Shown here: positions 22,764 through 24,820 of the stretch, in pieces
Layout of the letters: each line of letters starts with the position of its first letter
Numbering within the stretch: the first letter of the stretch is position 1
DNA from: Bacillota bacterium
Lineage (GTDB): Bacteria > Bacillota > Clostridia > Acetivibrionales > DSM-1351
Reading direction: 5' to 3'
Assembly (NCBI GenBank): GCA_023416275.1
Contig: JAEZIB010000196.1
Coordinates: 1-24,820 of the forward strand
DNA: 24,820 bases
Position numbers and translations under genes: made by a program
The notes under the pieces: generated by a model
Databases searched by the model: none
Told to the model about the DNA's origin: nothing
The model's input: only the letters and a program-made list of their open reading frames with translations

Positions 22764-24014
22764 TCAACGGTGGAAATTTAGTATTTTCATAATAATCTTT
22801 TTTATTTGGTGTTTTATTTCACCCAGCAAAGTGTAATCGGCGTATTTTTTAAAAGAGAATTTTATTCTCTTATTTATATAGTCTTTAAAAAATGAATTTC
22901 GGCTTTTTGGCATAATACTTGGATGATTTAGCATTGGCTGCTTAGAATCATCTATTGATGCATTCTCATATAAAAATTCATCTTTAATTTTATTAAAAAG
23001 TTCTCTGCCCTTTAGTGTGTTAATAATAATAAAGGAGGTACCCTTGTTGTCATCAAATTGAGGCTTAATTTTTTCAATTCCCCAAAAATCAGCCATAGTT
23101 ATGTCTGAAATACGTTCATGTTTAGCAAAGCTGCACTTATAACAGGAGGGTCTTAGTGAGTAATTTTTTAGAAATAACAAATAATATGGGTCTCTTTGCC
23201 AGGAACGGCTATATTTTTTCTTGTTCATAATTATAGTCATATTTTCTATATGCCATCCCTTTATTTTATCTCTGAAAATAACACTTTTGATTTTATCGCG
23301 ATATTTGTTTTCAATAAACTTTAGATAATCATGGAATAATTTTGGGCTAGGCGTTCCATGACATACTAGGTCAGCTGTAATTAAGTTTTCATACCTTTTG
23401 TCCAAATAATTTAATAATCCTGCATTCTGACAAGGAGTTCCAGTAAACAGAACAAGCTTGTTTTCTTCGAGCAGATGTTTTACATCTGAATAGGTATTAT
23501 CTATCCTGCTTACAACATATTTTGAACCTTGCAAACGACTTATCTCTTCAACGGAATTAATAATCCTGTGGCAAACGACATTATTGACATCAAAGGCTGC
23601 ACCAACCACGAACCCCTTATTCTGTATAACATATTTAGCTAATGCAGGGAAAAAACCGCCTGAGGAGCTGACTCTTCGAATTTCATCATTTTTATGCTTA
23701 ACTGCATAGCATTTAACTTGAGAACACTTGTCTTCAGAACTTGGAATTTCTATTTCTTCTATTTTAAAACTTTTGGTGTCAGAATTATGGGGCTCAGAAA
23801 TCTGGAGTTTTGTATTATAGTCATTAAAGGCTTTAAAGCAGCACTTTTTTATACATATGTTGCAATGTATACATTTATCCTTGTTAACCTTTGGATACAG
23901 AAAACCTTCTATATCCAAAGCCATAGTTATTGCTTTTACGGGGCAGACAAGAGAACAGGCCGAACACCCACAGCAATGGCTTTTGTTATAAGTCTCTAAA
24001 TAGCAGTCAAACAT
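22764..24014 (-). CDS. FrhB-like iron-sulfur protein with two [4Fe-4S] motifs
   Basis: 416 residues, combining an N-terminal double ferredoxin domain with the coenzyme-F420-hydrogenase beta-subunit fold. Cluster 1 ligands are C14, C17, C20 and C24 (CCGCSACSLVCPVKAI). Cluster 2 ligands are C48, C51, C54 and C58 (CIHCNICIKKC). The catalytic-type core follows: SSGGFFPALAKYVI, VLFTGTPCQNAGLLNYL, ADLVCHGTPSPKLFHDYL and YKCSFAKHERISDITMADFWG, with further cysteines. Such proteins occur in surface-polysaccharide clusters of Firmicutes, often near pyruvyl transferases, though no F420 use is implied there. The ATG follows GGAGG and directly abuts the flippase stop codon, so they share a transcript. 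Its redox substrate is unknown. Confidence 0.88.
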   Translation of the reverse strand: MFDCYLETYNKSHCCGCSACSLVCPVKAITMALDIEGFLYPKVNKDKCIHCNICIKKCCFKAFNDYNTKLQISEPHNSDTKSFKIEEIEIPSSEDKCSQVKCYAVKHKNDEIRRVSSSGGFFPALAKYVIQNKGFVVGAAFDVNNVVCHRIINSVEEISRLQGSKYVVSRIDNTYSDVKHLLEENKLVLFTGTPCQNAGLLNYLDKRYENLITADLVCHGTPSPKLFHDYLKFIENKYRDKIKSVIFRDKIKGWHIENMTIIMNKKKYSRSWQRDPYYLLFLKNYSLRPSCYKCSFAKHERISDITMADFWGIEKIKPQFDDNKGTSFIIINTLKGRELFNKIKDEFLYENASIDDSKQPMLNHPSIMPKSRNSFFKDYINKRIKFSFKKYADYTLLGEIKHQIKKIIMKILNFHR

Positions 24015-24820
24015 TTATTTTCCTCCAAGCTTTTGCTTTAAACTATTAAAGATACGCTTTTCTTCATTGTTAAGCCCAAAAAAGTAGATAGCAAGTAAAA
24101 ATACACAGGTAATAAGAAGACATTTTAAGATAAGCAGCATTAATGTATATTCTGGATAAATAATATTGAATAAAACTCCAAACAGCAGTGAAACAACGGC
24201 AGGTATCCATATACCGCTGAACACACCTTTATATAATAGCTTTAAATCAATATTAAACTTCCTTTTTATATAGAGGCTTACTCCCACAGAATTACTTAAT
24301 ATCAGTGCTATACTGGTAGCAAGTGCAGTTCCTAGCACTCCATATAATTTTATGAAGATAATGCTTAAAAACACTATGACTAAGCCAGAACTGGCAAGAA
24401 TACTTGTCAGTATCCTATGTTCATTATATGCACGAGCTATATCAATTGCAGGCGAAAGGGCCCTTGGTACAATTGAGGCTAATGACAGTATTACTACAAT
24501 ATAGTATGCGGCTTCAAAGTTATGCCCTGACCACATAAAAACAAATTGCTTTCCACAGCAAATAAAGCCTATAACCATCAATAGATAAAAGGCCGTAATG
24601 ATTCTTGAAGGCCTTATAATAAAGCATGTGACTTTATGCCCGTCTGTAGTTTTGGCGGCAAATTGGGAGGCCTTGGGAAGTACCACTGTAGAAATTGCTG
24701 CGGTAAAATTATAGAATACACTATATATTATTATGGCAATAGAATAAACTGCGGTAGTTGAAGTGTCACACATAATGCCAAGAATTAGCTGACCAGATTT
24801 AAAATATAACTCTGCCATAG
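24015..24820 (-). CDS. Polysaccharide flippase (Wzx/MOP superfamily), N-terminal part outside window
   Basis: Exports lipid-linked repeat units across the membrane. 267 residues are visible from an ATG at 24818, but this is an internal Met. The first segment reads like the middle of a 12- to 14-helix transporter (LILGIMCDTSTTAVYSIAII, then VFYNFTAAISTVVLPKASQF, the characteristic mid-protein motif). About eight helices are seen here, ending in a short basic tail (KRIFNSLKQKLGGK). The gene therefore continues past the right edge. It is upstream of, and adjacent to, the FrhB-like gene on the same strand, so that locus is part of the glycan cluster. Confidence 0.88.
   Translation of the reverse strand, partial: MAELYFKSGQLILGIMCDTSTTAVYSIAIIIYSVFYNFTAAISTVVLPKASQFAAKTTDGHKVTCFIIRPSRIITAFYLLMVIGFICCGKQFVFMWSGHNFEAAYYIVVILSLASIVPRALSPAIDIARAYNEHRILTSILASSGLVIVFLSIIFIKLYGVLGTALATSIALILSNSVGVSLYIKRKFNIDLKLLYKGVFSGIWIPAVVSLLFGVLFNIIYPEYTLMLLILKCLLITCVFLLAIYFFGLNNEEKRIFNSLKQKLGGK

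Noticed and set aside
1..24820. tRNA and rRNA genes
   Set aside because: Reading the intergenic parts on both strands, I saw no cloverleaf with a GTTCRA-type arm and no rRNA-like sequence.

Overview
The window is AT-rich and comes from a Gram-positive anaerobe of the Clostridia type. The evidence is strong GGAGG-type ribosome binding sites, TTG and GTG starts, a lipoprotein solute-binding protein, a split CpsC/CpsD/CpsB tyrosine-kinase system, and a secreted protein that ends in a cohesin-like plus a dockerin-like domain. That last feature points to a cellulosome-forming group such as Ruminiclostridium or Acetivibrio. The genus is inferred from domain style only.

Layout. (1) 1-1691: the 3' part of a chemoreceptor gene, closed by a hairpin terminator. 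(2) 1969-3918, minus strand: a secreted Kelch/FN3/cohesin-like/dockerin-like protein. (3) 3919-4824: a long non-coding gap filled largely by a complex repeat element. (4) 4825-6752: an OmpR-type response regulator and its histidine kinase, overlapping by 4 bp. (5) 6847-7749: a PfkB-type carbohydrate kinase. (6) 8168-9079: a ZnuA-type zinc/manganese-binding lipoprotein behind a promoter with a Fur/Zur-like palindrome. (7) 9282-11890, minus strand: the exopolysaccharide control module, with a PHP-type tyrosine phosphatase, a BY-kinase, a Wzz-like adaptor and, beyond a terminator, a small three-helix membrane protein. (8) 12330-20908, plus strand: a seven-gene exopolysaccharide or glycan operon, with a 4,6-dehydratase, aminotransferase, phosphoglycosyl transferase, unknown beta-propeller protein, GT2 glycosyltransferase, UDP-HexNAc dehydrogenase and UDP-HexNAc 4-epimerase. 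(9) 21358-24820, minus strand: a GNAT acetyltransferase, a VanZ-like protein, a two-[4Fe-4S] FrhB-like protein and the C-terminal part of a Wzx-type flippase.

The glycan genes fit together. The dehydratase and aminotransferase should make a UDP-4-amino-4,6-dideoxy sugar, which the GNAT protein might acetylate. The phosphoglycosyl transferase would load the first sugar onto undecaprenyl phosphate. The dehydrogenase and epimerase (TviB/TviC-like) should supply UDP-GalNAcA. The GT2 enzyme extends the unit, the flippase exports it, and CpsC/CpsD/CpsB set chain length and activity. No Wzy polymerase was recognised in the window.

The most unusual content is non-coding. A family of roughly 0.3-kb palindromic intergenic elements occurs at no fewer than seven places. 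The cleanest copy (20912-21204) has perfect 12-bp terminal inverted repeats and a 5-bp target duplication, so it is MITE-like. Copies share short conserved blocks, but their stems differ in sequence while each still pairs with its own partner. That pattern indicates conserved secondary structure. One copy is split around the VanZ-like gene.
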